Assembly (NCBI GenBank): GCA_033856335.1
Contig: JAWVFG010000220.1
Location: forward strand, 1 to 5,653
DNA from: DASUPK01 sp033856335
GTDB taxonomy: Bacteria > Actinomycetota > Thermoleophilia > Solirubrobacterales > 70-9
DNA: 5,653 bases
Direction of reading: 5' to 3'
Part shown: piece by piece, positions 1 through 5,653 of the stretch
Layout of the letters: each line of letters starts with the position of its first letter
How positions within the stretch are numbered: the stretch's first letter is position 1
Notes under the pieces: model-generated
The model's input: the letters and a program-made list of their open reading frames with translations, nothing else
What the model was told of the DNA's origin: nothing
Database searches by the model: none
Made by a program: the position numbers and the translations under genes

Positions 1-1
1 G

Positions 2-847
2 GAGCGCGGTTGGCGGCTGGCGATCGTGGCGCTGCCGGCCGGCATCGCCACCTTCTTCGGCGCGGCCCTGGCCCGCATCGACGCGCTGATCCTCTCGCTG
101 CTCACCGACCACGCCACCGTTGGCCTCTACGGCGCGGCCTACCGTCTCTTCGACGGGACCCTGTTTCTCACCTGGGGGTTCGGCCTCGCCATCTTCCCGG
201 TCCTCTCGCGGCTGGACAGCGCCACCTCCCCCACGCTGGCCACGGCCTTCCAGCTAGCCAACAAGTTGATCACGGCCATGCTGCTGCCCTTCGGGATGGT
301 GATGGCCCTGTTCGGCCCGCTGATCGTCAGCACCCTCTATGGACATCAATTCGACGGAGCGGCGGCGACCGTGCAGATACTCGGAGGGGCGACCTTCCTC
401 TACGGGCCATTCGCGATAGCTGCCCTGGCCGCCGCGGCCCGCGACCGGCAGAAGTGGGTCCTCTGGGTCTCGGGCCCCGGTCTTGCCCTCAACATCGCTC
501 TCAATCTGGCCCTGATCCCACCCATGTCGCTGAACGGTGCGGCCCTGGCGATGACGGTCACCCAGGGGTTGATGGCCGTCGCGATGATCGCCCTGGTCTC
601 CCGGGTGACCGGGCGCCTCTCAATCGCAAGGATGTTCGTCGGCCCCGCCGCGGGGGCGCTGGGCATGTGTGCCGCGGCGCTGATCCTGGGCACCGGCGGG
701 CTCGGCTTTGCGGTCGCCGCACTCGTTTACGCTCCGCTGCTTCTGCTCACGGAACGCGTCTTCCATCCAGATGACTTCGGGCTGCTGCGGTCGATCGCGG
801 GCTCGGCACGCTCCGCCGAGGTCGAGGTGGCGGCGAGCGGCGTTTGA
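2..847 (+). CDS. Polysaccharide flippase (Wzx-like, MATE fold), C-terminal part
   Basis: Integral membrane protein that would flip an undecaprenyl-linked oligosaccharide from the cytoplasmic to the outer face of the membrane. The frame is open from base 2 with no stop and no convincing start, so the gene begins left of the window. The visible part is 281 residues; family members are usually about 400-500, so roughly the C-terminal 60% is present. By eye there are about eight hydrophobic segments in this fragment, near residues 6-24, 45-66, 88-112, 121-147, 152-172, 178-198, 208-228 and 229-247. Short charged loops such as ARDRQK and SRVTGR separate some of them. The stretch YGAAYRLFDG followed by a hydrophobic helix ending FPVLSR is typical of the polysaccharide-synthase/MurJ-like superfamily. 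A GTG at 26 is an internal codon, not a credible start. The stop overlaps the start of the sulfotransferase gene, suggesting one operon. The class assignment is firm; the transported substrate is unknown. Confidence 0.88.
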   Translation, partial: ERGWRLAIVALPAGIATFFGAALARIDALILSLLTDHATVGLYGAAYRLFDGTLFLTWGFGLAIFPVLSRLDSATSPTLATAFQLANKLITAMLLPFGMVMALFGPLIVSTLYGHQFDGAAATVQILGGATFLYGPFAIAALAAAARDRQKWVLWVSGPGLALNIALNLALIPPMSLNGAALAMTVTQGLMAVAMIALVSRVTGRLSIARMFVGPAAGALGMCAAALILGTGGLGFAVAALVYAPLLLLTERVFHPDDFGLLRSIAGSARSAEVEVAASGV

Positions 848-1719
848 CCGGCCCGATCGTCGTCATCGGCATGGGGCGGTCGGGCACCAAGCTGCTCACC
901 GACACGCTCGAGCGCCTCGGGGCGTTCATGGGCGTCTCGCAGGACATGAACGACGAGGCGCTGCTCTTCCTGCGGGCGAACATGGACCTGATGCGATCGG
1001 CCGGGGCTCGCTGGGATGCCCCCGAGCCCATCGCCCCCCTGCTGGAGGACCCCGCCCGGCGCGCGGAGCTCGCCGCCATGGTCGAACCGCGGCTCCGCGG
1101 GTTGCGGGCACTCTCCTACCTCGGGTGGCCCCGGCTGGCGCGCTACCGCTCCGTCGCGAACCAGGACGACCTCTGGGGCTGGAAGGATCCGCGCTCGACC
1201 TGGACCCTGCCGGTCTGGAGAGAGCTGTTTCCCAACCTGCGCGTCGTCCACCTGCTCCGGCACGGCGTGGACGTCGCCGCCAGCCTGCGGCGCGTGGGCC
1301 AGGGCCTGGGCATGGACGACGAGTCGCGGCAGGCCGGCGTTCGGCTGGGCGCCTTCCGATGGAGGGGCCGCCGCGTGCCGCGCCCGGTGTTCCGGGGGCG
1401 CTGGGTCGAGGAGGCGGCTCGGTTCGACTCGCTTCAACCCGGGCTCGAGCTCTGGGCCCGCTATGTCGAGCACGCGCGCGGTCAGATGCGCGATCTGGGC
1501 GACCGGGCGATCGAGCTGCGCTTCGAGGACCTGGCCGGAGATCCCGAGCCTGGGATCCTGGCGCTCGGCCGGCTCTGCGGCGTCGAGCCGAGCCGCACGC
1601 AGCTGGATGAGGCGGCCGCCCTGGTCGATCGCGGGCGCTCAGCCGCGTACGAGCGCGATCCGGAGCTGCGTGCGTTCGCGGAGCGAAGCGGCGGGCTCCT
1701 CGCCCACTACGGCTACTGA
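844..1719 (+). CDS. Sulfotransferase family protein (PAPS-dependent type)
   Basis: Predicted cytoplasmic sulfotransferase of 291 residues, moving sulfate from PAPS to a hydroxyl or amine of an acceptor. The N-terminus carries the 5'-phosphosulfate-binding loop GMGRSGTKLL (residues 9-18) directly after the first beta strand. A WGWKDPR element lies at 111-117. The likely 3'-phosphate-binding segment is LLRHGVDVAAS (137-147), where family members often have R-D-x-R-D-V-x-x-S. LRFEDLAGDP (225-234) matches the conserved C-terminal R-x-E-D-L region. The TTG start at 844 is chosen because it sits just before the first beta strand and the P-loop; the next in-frame ATG would cut into that loop. It shares TTGA with the flippase stop. 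A GAGGTGG at 824-830 is 13 nt upstream, rather far for a ribosome site, so translational coupling is likely. Placement after a flippase suggests a glycan or envelope acceptor, but the acceptor is not readable. Family assignment is strong. Confidence 0.87.
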   Translation: MTGPIVVIGMGRSGTKLLTDTLERLGAFMGVSQDMNDEALLFLRANMDLMRSAGARWDAPEPIAPLLEDPARRAELAAMVEPRLRGLRALSYLGWPRLARYRSVANQDDLWGWKDPRSTWTLPVWRELFPNLRVVHLLRHGVDVAASLRRVGQGLGMDDESRQAGVRLGAFRWRGRRVPRPVFRGRWVEEAARFDSLQPGLELWARYVEHARGQMRDLGDRAIELRFEDLAGDPEPGILALGRLCGVEPSRTQLDEAAALVDRGRSAAYERDPELRAFAERSGGLLAHYGY

Positions 1720-2603
1720 GTCCGGGAGAACATCGCCTTCACCCAGGCCCCGTCCTCTGCCGCATCGCGACGCAGCAGCTTCTTCAGCAGCCAGCGGCTC
1801 CCGTGGCGGATGAACTCGACGACGTTGTCGAGCGCCAGCCTGCCGCGGCCGAGGTGCTCGCGCACGACCCAGCGGCGCGCCACCACCTTGCGTCGCATGC
1901 CCACGTCCGAGAACCGCTGCTGCCCCGAGCGCCCCGTGATGTGGATCACCCTCGCCGCGTCGGGCGCGAACACGCTGGGGACTCCGGCCAGCCAGGCCCG
2001 GACGCCGAGATCGGTGTCCTCGCCGTAGAGGTGGAGGCGCTCGTCGAACGGGCCCAGCTCGAGCAGCAGGTCCCGGCGGCCCGCGAGGCAGGCGGCGGAG
2101 AGCCACCCGGCCGGCAGCCTCTCCTCCAAGCGCCAGGGCTCGGCACGCCGCTTGAGCGCCCGCGGCATCAGTGCCCCGGGCCAGATCGCCAGCAGCGCCC
2201 CCTCCCAGCTCGCCACCCGGGGGAAGGCCGAGATCTGCCGTGTGCCGTCTGCGTTCAGCAACCTGGCCCCGAACAGCGCCCGCTCAGAACGGGCGAGATC
2301 GGCCAGATCGGCCAGCGACCCGTCGACCAGGGCCGTGTCCGGGTTGAGGAGGACGACGACGTCTGCGGTCGCCTCGCGGGTGCCGGTGTTGCATCCGATC
2401 CCGAAGCCGACGTTCTCCTCGAGCGCCAGGACCCTGGCCTCCGGGGCGAGCTCGGCCGCGAGCGTGGGGCTGGAGTCAGTGGAGGCGCTGTCGACGAAGA
2501 TCAGCTCGTAGTCCTGGTCGCTCAGATGCGCGTGAATGCTGCCGATCAGCCGCGGCAGGTCCCGTTCGGAGTTCCAGGTGACGACGACGATCGAGAAGGG
2601 CAT
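1713..2603 (-). CDS. Glycosyltransferase family 2 (rhamnosyltransferase-like)
   Basis: GT-A fold glycosyltransferase of 296 residues, probably adding one sugar from a nucleotide-sugar donor to a growing lipid-linked glycan on the cytoplasmic side. It opens with the classic GT2 strand SIVVVTWNSERDL (4-16). The nucleotide-binding region IFVDSASTDSS follows (35-45, D38), then ENVGFGIGCNTG (63-74). The metal-binding D-x-D equivalent is LLNPDT (85-90, D89). SAACLAGRRDLLLELGPFDE (169-188) precedes the likely catalytic-base motif GEDTDLG (194-200, E195/D196). No transmembrane domain is evident; the C-terminus is basic. Start: the frame is open for 28 more codons to an ATG at 2687, but that extension is low-complexity, covers the divergent gene and precedes the normal GT2 N-terminus, so ATG 2603 is preferred. 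No clear Shine-Dalgarno precedes it; the transcript may be leaderless. Its stop overlaps the sulfotransferase stop by 7 nt. Donor sugar is unknown. Confidence 0.9.
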   Translation of the reverse strand: MPFSIVVVTWNSERDLPRLIGSIHAHLSDQDYELIFVDSASTDSSPTLAAELAPEARVLALEENVGFGIGCNTGTREATADVVVLLNPDTALVDGSLADLADLARSERALFGARLLNADGTRQISAFPRVASWEGALLAIWPGALMPRALKRRAEPWRLEERLPAGWLSAACLAGRRDLLLELGPFDERLHLYGEDTDLGVRAWLAGVPSVFAPDAARVIHITGRSGQQRFSDVGMRRKVVARRWVVREHLGRGRLALDNVVEFIRHGSRWLLKKLLRRDAAEDGAWVKAMFSRTQ

Positions 2604-2658
2604 CGCGGCGGCACGATACCTTCGGCCCCCAATGCCACCCGCTGGAGGCAAATCACGC
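2604..2658. promoter_or_regulatory. Divergent intergenic region with possible back-to-back promoters
   Basis: These 55 bp separate the GT2 gene (-) from the acyltransferase gene (+), so promoters for both may lie here. Two overlapping hexamers fit TANNNT, the minimal -10 pattern common in actinobacteria. On the minus strand TATCGT covers 2618-2613; on the plus strand TACCTT covers 2617-2622. Each ends 9 nt before an ATG (2603 minus, 2632 plus), placing predicted transcription starts at or within a few bases of those codons. No good -35 box, operator-like palindrome or riboswitch is visible. TANNNT occurs by chance often enough that this is only a suggestion. Confidence 0.35.
2644..2648 (+). 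promoter_or_regulatory. Ribosome binding site (GGAGG) deciding the acyltransferase start
   Basis: GGAGG lies 10 nt before the GTG at 2659 and is the best Shine-Dalgarno match near the start of the acyltransferase gene. The upstream in-frame ATG at 2632 has a C-rich leader and no such site. This favours the GTG, unless the mRNA is leaderless and begins at 2632. Confidence 0.5.
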
Positions 2659-3330
2659 GTGCGCAGGCTGCTTCGCAGCGCCGTCATCTACCTGACCCTC
2701 CCCCTGCCCTGGTTCCTGAAGCGGGCGGCGCTCTCCCTCTTCCTCGGTTACGAGATCGACCGCCGTGCGCGGATCGGGCTGTCGATCGTGGATGCCGACC
2801 GAGTCAAGCTCGGACGGGGTTGCCGCATCGGGCACTTCGTCGCGGTGCGGGACCTCGAGGCCCTCGAGGTCGGCAACTTCTCCTACATCGGCAACTTCTG
2901 CTGGATCTCCGGCGCGCCCCGCAGTGACCAGGACTTCGCCCACATCCCGGAGCGCAGGCCCGAGCTCCGGATGGGCAGCTGCTCGATCCTCACCAGCCGT
3001 CACTACATCGACTGCACCGACGCGGTCGAGATCGGCGACTACTCGATGCTGGCCGGTGGATACACGCAAGTGCTGACCCATGAGATCTCCGTCGACGAGG
3101 GCCGCCAGCGCACCGAGCCGGTCCGCATCGGGAGCCACTCGTTGATTCACACGCGGTGCGTGCTGGTGGCCGGCACGCGGGTCCCCGACCAGGTCGTCAT
3201 CGCCGCCGGCGCGGTGGTGCGCGGCGAGCTCGAGGGCTCTCATGCCCTCTACGGCGGGCTGCCGGCGCGAAAGCTGAAGGACATCGACCCGGAAGCGGTG
3301 TTCTTCACGCAGCAGTTCGATCTGGACTGA
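2659..3330 (+). CDS. Hexapeptide-repeat (left-handed beta-helix) acyltransferase
   Basis: Predicted cytoplasmic O- or N-acyltransferase, 223 residues, of the LbH/maltose O-acetyltransferase and WcaF-like class, most likely acetylating a sugar of the polysaccharide or its precursor. The N-terminus (1-30) is basic and hydrophobic (MRRLLRSAVI, then a Leu-rich stretch), possibly a membrane-associating helix. Imperfect hexapeptide turns follow: ARIGLS (37-42), CRIGHF (55-60), SYIGNF (75-80), VEIGDY (123-128), VRIGSH (155-160) and VIAAGAVV (180-187). The tail G-G-L-P-A-R-K (199-205) is the usual end of this fold. H141 in VLTHEIS is the likely catalytic histidine by analogy with the family; H115 is an alternative. 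The helix is interrupted near 85-105, as in relatives with an inserted loop. GTG 2659 is chosen for its GGAGG; ATG 2632 would add nine residues. The GT4 gene follows after 5 nt, so both are probably co-transcribed. Acyl donor and acceptor are not determinable. Confidence 0.86.
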   Translation: MRRLLRSAVIYLTLPLPWFLKRAALSLFLGYEIDRRARIGLSIVDADRVKLGRGCRIGHFVAVRDLEALEVGNFSYIGNFCWISGAPRSDQDFAHIPERRPELRMGSCSILTSRHYIDCTDAVEIGDYSMLAGGYTQVLTHEISVDEGRQRTEPVRIGSHSLIHTRCVLVAGTRVPDQVVIAAGAVVRGELEGSHALYGGLPARKLKDIDPEAVFFTQQFDLD

Positions 3331-3335
3331 GGGCG

Positions 3336-4448
3336 ATGTCCGCCGCGATCGTCCACGACTACCTGAACCAGCGGGGAGGCGCCGAGCGCGTCGTCCTGGA
3401 GCTGGCGCGGATCTTCCCCGGCGCCCCGGTCTACACCTCGCTCTACCGCCCTGAGTCGACCTTCCCCGAGTTCAAGCAGCTCGATGTCCGCACCTCCCCC
3501 CTCGACCGGCTGCCGGTCGACGCGAGGTTCCGCGCGCTGCTCCCTCTCTACCCGGCGGCGTTCCGAGCTCTCTCCCCGCTGCATGAGGACGTCGTGGTCT
3601 CCAGCTCCAGCGGCTGGGCGCACGGGATCCGCACCGATCCCGCGAGCACGCACCTCGTCTACTGCCACACCCCGGCCCGCTGGCTCTACGAGACCGAGGC
3701 GTACCTGCCGTCCGGTCCCAAGCGCGCCCTGACCGCACCACTCCGCGCCGCGCTGGGCCGCTGGGACAGGCACGCCGCTCATCGGGCCGACCTGTACCTG
3801 GCCAACTCGGAGCACGTCTCGCGCCGGATCCGGACGGCGTACGGGATCGAGGCCGACATCCTCCATCCGCCGGTCCGCACCGACGGCCTGCATCCATCGC
3901 CTCGCGGGGAGCGGCTGCTGGTGATCTCGCGCCTCCTCCCATACAAGAGGGTCGACCTCGTGGTCGACGCCGCCACCGATGCCGGCCTCGGCCTCGACGT
4001 AGTCGGGAGCGGTCCCAGCCTCGACGAGCTGCGATCTCGCGCTGGCCCGACCGTCAGATTCCACGGCCGCGTCGAAGAGGGCGCCCTGCGAGAGCTGCTG
4101 ATGGGATGCCGGGCCCTCTGCTTCCCCGGCAGCGAGGACTTCGGGATCGTGCCCGTCGAGGCCAATGCGGCGGGTAAGCCCGTGGTCGGCTTCGCGGACG
4201 GCGGCGTGCTGGAGACGCAGGTGGAGGGCGAGACGGCGACGTTCTTCGGAGAGCCGACCCCCGTCGCCGCGCTCGACGCGATCAGGCGAGCCGACGCGCT
4301 CGAGACCACGCCCGAGCAGATCGCCCGCAATGCGGAGCGGTTCGCACCGGAGGTCTTCGAGTCGGGGCTGCTCGCGGCCGTGGAGAGAGCGAAGGAGTCG
4401 AAAGCCCGCGGCAGGGGCTACGCCGACTCGCCCACGGCTGCGACGTAG
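3336..4448 (+). CDS. Glycosyltransferase family 4 (GT-B fold), mannosyltransferase-like
   Basis: Retaining GT-B glycosyltransferase of 370 residues, about normal length for GT4, presumably using a nucleotide-activated hexose to extend the lipid-linked glycan. The N-terminal domain starts IVHDYLNQRGGAERVV (5-20), with the glycine-rich G-G-A-E-R acceptor-side loop at 14-18. VYCHTPARWLYE (108-119) and LANSEHVSRRI (155-165) are typical of WbaZ/PimB-like GT4 enzymes. The C-terminal Rossmann domain has ISRLLPYKRVD (197-207), whose R199 and K204 should contact donor phosphates. The E-x7-E motif is EDFGIVPVE (E267 and E275), followed by GKPVVGF. The ATG at 3336 is chosen because homology begins immediately after it; longer in-frame extensions run back into the acyltransferase gene. 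Upstream signals are weak (GGA at 3324-3326), so coupling to the preceding gene is likely. The last 31 nt overlap the 3' end of the opposing GT4 gene. Mannose is a guess from family resemblance only. Confidence 0.9.
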   Translation: MSAAIVHDYLNQRGGAERVVLELARIFPGAPVYTSLYRPESTFPEFKQLDVRTSPLDRLPVDARFRALLPLYPAAFRALSPLHEDVVVSSSSGWAHGIRTDPASTHLVYCHTPARWLYETEAYLPSGPKRALTAPLRAALGRWDRHAAHRADLYLANSEHVSRRIRTAYGIEADILHPPVRTDGLHPSPRGERLLVISRLLPYKRVDLVVDAATDAGLGLDVVGSGPSLDELRSRAGPTVRFHGRVEEGALRELLMGCRALCFPGSEDFGIVPVEANAAGKPVVGFADGGVLETQVEGETATFFGEPTPVAALDAIRRADALETTPEQIARNAERFAPEVFESGLLAAVERAKESKARGRGYADSPTAAT

Positions 4449-5539
4449 CGCTCCGTGAGCTCGCGCACCGCGCGGTCCACCGAGAACTTCTCCCGAACGC
4501 GCTCCTGCCCGCACGCGACGATGCGCCGGCGCTCGTCGGGATCCTCGAGCACGTAGATGATCGCCTCGGCCAGGGCGGCGCGGTCACCCTCGGGCACGAT
4601 CCGCGCGCACGGCGCCAGGACCTCGCGCAGCGACCCGCTGTCGTAGGCGACCACAGGGGTCCCGACGGCGAGCGCCTCGACACCGACCAGGCCGAAGCCC
4701 TCCGCCCATCGACCCCCCGGCTCCCTGATGGATGGCGCGACCAGCAGGTCCGCGCCGCTCACGATCCGCGAGGCCTCGTCCGGCGAGCGGTTTCCGAGGA
4801 AGTGGAACACCCCGGCGATGCCCAGCTCAGCCGCCCGGGAGCGGACGGTCTGCTCATACCCGGCCGAGAAGGAGTCCTCCCCGCCCAGGATCGCGAACTG
4901 GACGCCGGGGTGGCGAGAGACGATCGACGGCGCCGCCTCGACCAGCTCGAGCTGGCCCTTGCCCGGTGTGATCCTCCCCGACAGCACCACGACCGACATA
5001 TCCGGCGCGCATCCGAGCAGCTCCAGCACCAACCGCCGGCCCTCGTCCCGATCCACCGGCACCTCCGGCACTCCGTTGTGGACGACGCGGATCCGGTCCG
5101 AGTTCATCCCGTCGAAGGTCTCGACCACGGTCCGGCTCACCCCGACCACCTGCGCGCAGCGGCGGGCGATCCAGCGGCCGAGCCAACCGTCGAAGGCGAG
5201 GTCGCCCTTCAGCCAGACGATCGGAATCCTCCATCCCTCCGTGGCGAGCACGCAGAGGAGGGCCGCCTTCACCCCGTTCGCGTGGATCACGGTCGGTCCG
5301 AGACGGCGCAGAACACGCCGCAACCTCACGGCCGCCGGGAAGATCCCGAGGCGGCGCCCGGTTGGAACGACCTCCACCTCATAGCCGATCCCTCGAAGCC
5401 GAGCCACGAACGGGCCCTCCTCCAGGACGACGATCCCTCCGACCCAGCCGGGATCCATCCCCTCCAACAGGACCTCGAGGTTCCGCTCCGCGCCGCCCAG
5501 GTCGGCGTGGTCGCAGACGAAGACGACGGGGAAGGGCAC
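4418..5539 (-). CDS. Glycosyltransferase family 4 (GT-B fold), second paralogue
   Basis: GT-B glycosyltransferase of 373 residues, only distantly similar to the GT4 on the opposite strand, so probably with a different donor or acceptor. The N-terminus VVFVCDHADLGGAERNLEVL (5-24) holds the G-G-A-E-R loop at 15-19. IHANGVKAALL (85-95) and VVGVSRTVVETF (131-142) lead into VVHNGVP (152-158), the usual linker to the donor domain. LSGRITPGKGQ (186-196) supplies the phosphate-binding R189 and K194. The E-x7-E motif is EGFGLVGVE (E280 and E288), followed by ALAVGTPVVAYDSG. No signal peptide or transmembrane segment is evident. The GTG at 5539 is chosen because it directly precedes the first Rossmann strand. 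The same frame has no stop back to the window edge, but that upstream stretch is Arg-rich and not GT-like. No strong ribosome site is seen; the preceding frame stops 5 nt upstream, so translation may be coupled. Confidence 0.9.
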   Translation of the reverse strand: MPFPVVFVCDHADLGGAERNLEVLLEGMDPGWVGGIVVLEEGPFVARLRGIGYEVEVVPTGRRLGIFPAAVRLRRVLRRLGPTVIHANGVKAALLCVLATEGWRIPIVWLKGDLAFDGWLGRWIARRCAQVVGVSRTVVETFDGMNSDRIRVVHNGVPEVPVDRDEGRRLVLELLGCAPDMSVVVLSGRITPGKGQLELVEAAPSIVSRHPGVQFAILGGEDSFSAGYEQTVRSRAAELGIAGVFHFLGNRSPDEASRIVSGADLLVAPSIREPGGRWAEGFGLVGVEALAVGTPVVAYDSGSLREVLAPCARIVPEGDRAALAEAIIYVLEDPDERRRIVACGQERVREKFSVDRAVRELTERYVAAVGESA

Positions 5540-5544
5540 GGAGC

Positions 5545-5653
5545 TCAGGCCGGAGCGCCGGTCGGATCCGGCCTCGTGATCCCGCCGGTCAGCCCGGGCG
5601 GAATAGGGGCCGGCGGTCTGGAGGCCTCGTCGACGCCCTCTTTCGACTCGCTC
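5545..5653 (-). CDS. C-terminal tail of an unidentified protein (partial)
   Basis: On the minus strand a frame open from the right edge ends at a TGA (5547-5545), five bases before the GTG start of the second GT4 gene. It encodes about 35 residues. They start acidic and polar (SESKEGVDEASRP) and continue rich in proline and glycine (PAPIPPGLTGG), ending TRPDPTGAPA. Such a low-complexity tail resembles the disordered C-terminus of a larger protein, and the tight spacing to the next gene fits an operon. No domain is visible, so no function is assigned. Another minus frame, in phase with the GT4 gene, is also open here but reads as an Arg-rich shadow. Too short to be certain. Confidence 0.45.
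   Translation of the reverse strand, partial: SESKEGVDEASRPPAPIPPGLTGGITRPDPTGAPA

Noticed and set aside
708..1610. A 300-codon plus-strand frame, and a minus-strand one at 727-1473, across the sulfotransferase
   Set aside because: Both are Arg/Pro/Ala-rich shadows. The sulfotransferase frame carries the P-loop and the other family motifs.
2576..2592. GAC/ACG-rich triplet run near the GT2 start
   Set aside because: It simply encodes the valine/threonine-rich first beta strand of the GT2 domain (IVVVT) using G+C-rich codons; not a genuine repeat element.
2604..2687. N-terminal extension of the GT2 protein to ATG 2687
   Set aside because: The extra 28 residues are not GT2-like and would overlap the start of the divergent acyltransferase; ATG 2603 lies directly before the conserved first strand.
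1803..2927. A 374-codon open frame on the plus strand opposite the GT2 gene
   Set aside because: It covers the antisense of a clear GT2 enzyme and then runs into the acyltransferase in another frame. The composition is shadow-like and no domain is visible.
4403..4419. Small hairpin (AGCCC / GGGCT, 7-nt loop) at the end of the minus-strand GT4 gene
   Set aside because: Only a 5-bp stem with no T-run after it on either strand; such stems are common by chance in G+C-rich coding DNA, so it is not called as a terminator.
3249..4514. A 421-codon open frame on the minus strand opposite the plus-strand GT4 gene
   Set aside because: Its translation is low-complexity, rich in Arg, Gly, Ala and Val, with no recognisable domain, while the plus strand has complete GT4 motifs. 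Long antisense frames are expected in high-G+C genes where stops are rare.

Overview
The window is very G+C-rich, gene-dense DNA with almost no intergenic space and occasional GTG and TTG starts. It carries part of a surface-polysaccharide (exopolysaccharide, capsule or O-antigen-like) biosynthesis and export locus. The composition and the flavour of the proteins suggest a high-G+C bacterium, most likely an actinomycetote, perhaps of the Thermoleophilia/Solirubrobacterales kind. That placement is an inference: no rRNA, tRNA or housekeeping marker is present.

Layout, left to right. (1) The 3' part of a Wzx-like, MATE-fold polysaccharide flippase (+, cut by the left edge). (2) A PAPS-dependent-type sulfotransferase (+), starting at a TTG that overlaps the flippase stop by 4 nt. 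(3) A family-2 glycosyltransferase (-), whose 3' end overlaps the sulfotransferase end by 7 nt. (4) A 55-bp divergent intergenic region with candidate back-to-back -10 elements. (5) A left-handed beta-helix (hexapeptide-repeat) acyltransferase (+). (6) A GT4 glycosyltransferase (+), 5 nt downstream. (7) A second, distantly related GT4 glycosyltransferase (-), tail-to-tail with the first and overlapping it by 31 nt. (8) At the right edge, a short open frame (-), probably the C-terminal tail of the next gene upstream of the second GT4.

How they fit together: three glycosyltransferases would add sugars to a lipid-linked oligosaccharide. The hexapeptide acyltransferase would O- or N-acylate a sugar, probably by acetylation. 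The sulfotransferase would sulfate the glycan or another cell-envelope acceptor. The flippase would move the lipid-linked repeat across the membrane. Donor and acceptor sugars cannot be read from the sequence.

I found no mobile element, CRISPR array, RNA gene or toxin-antitoxin pair, and no clearly new biological system. The most notable points are the alternating strand layout with overlapping 3' ends, the possible bidirectional leaderless promoter, and the coupling of a sulfotransferase to a flippase.
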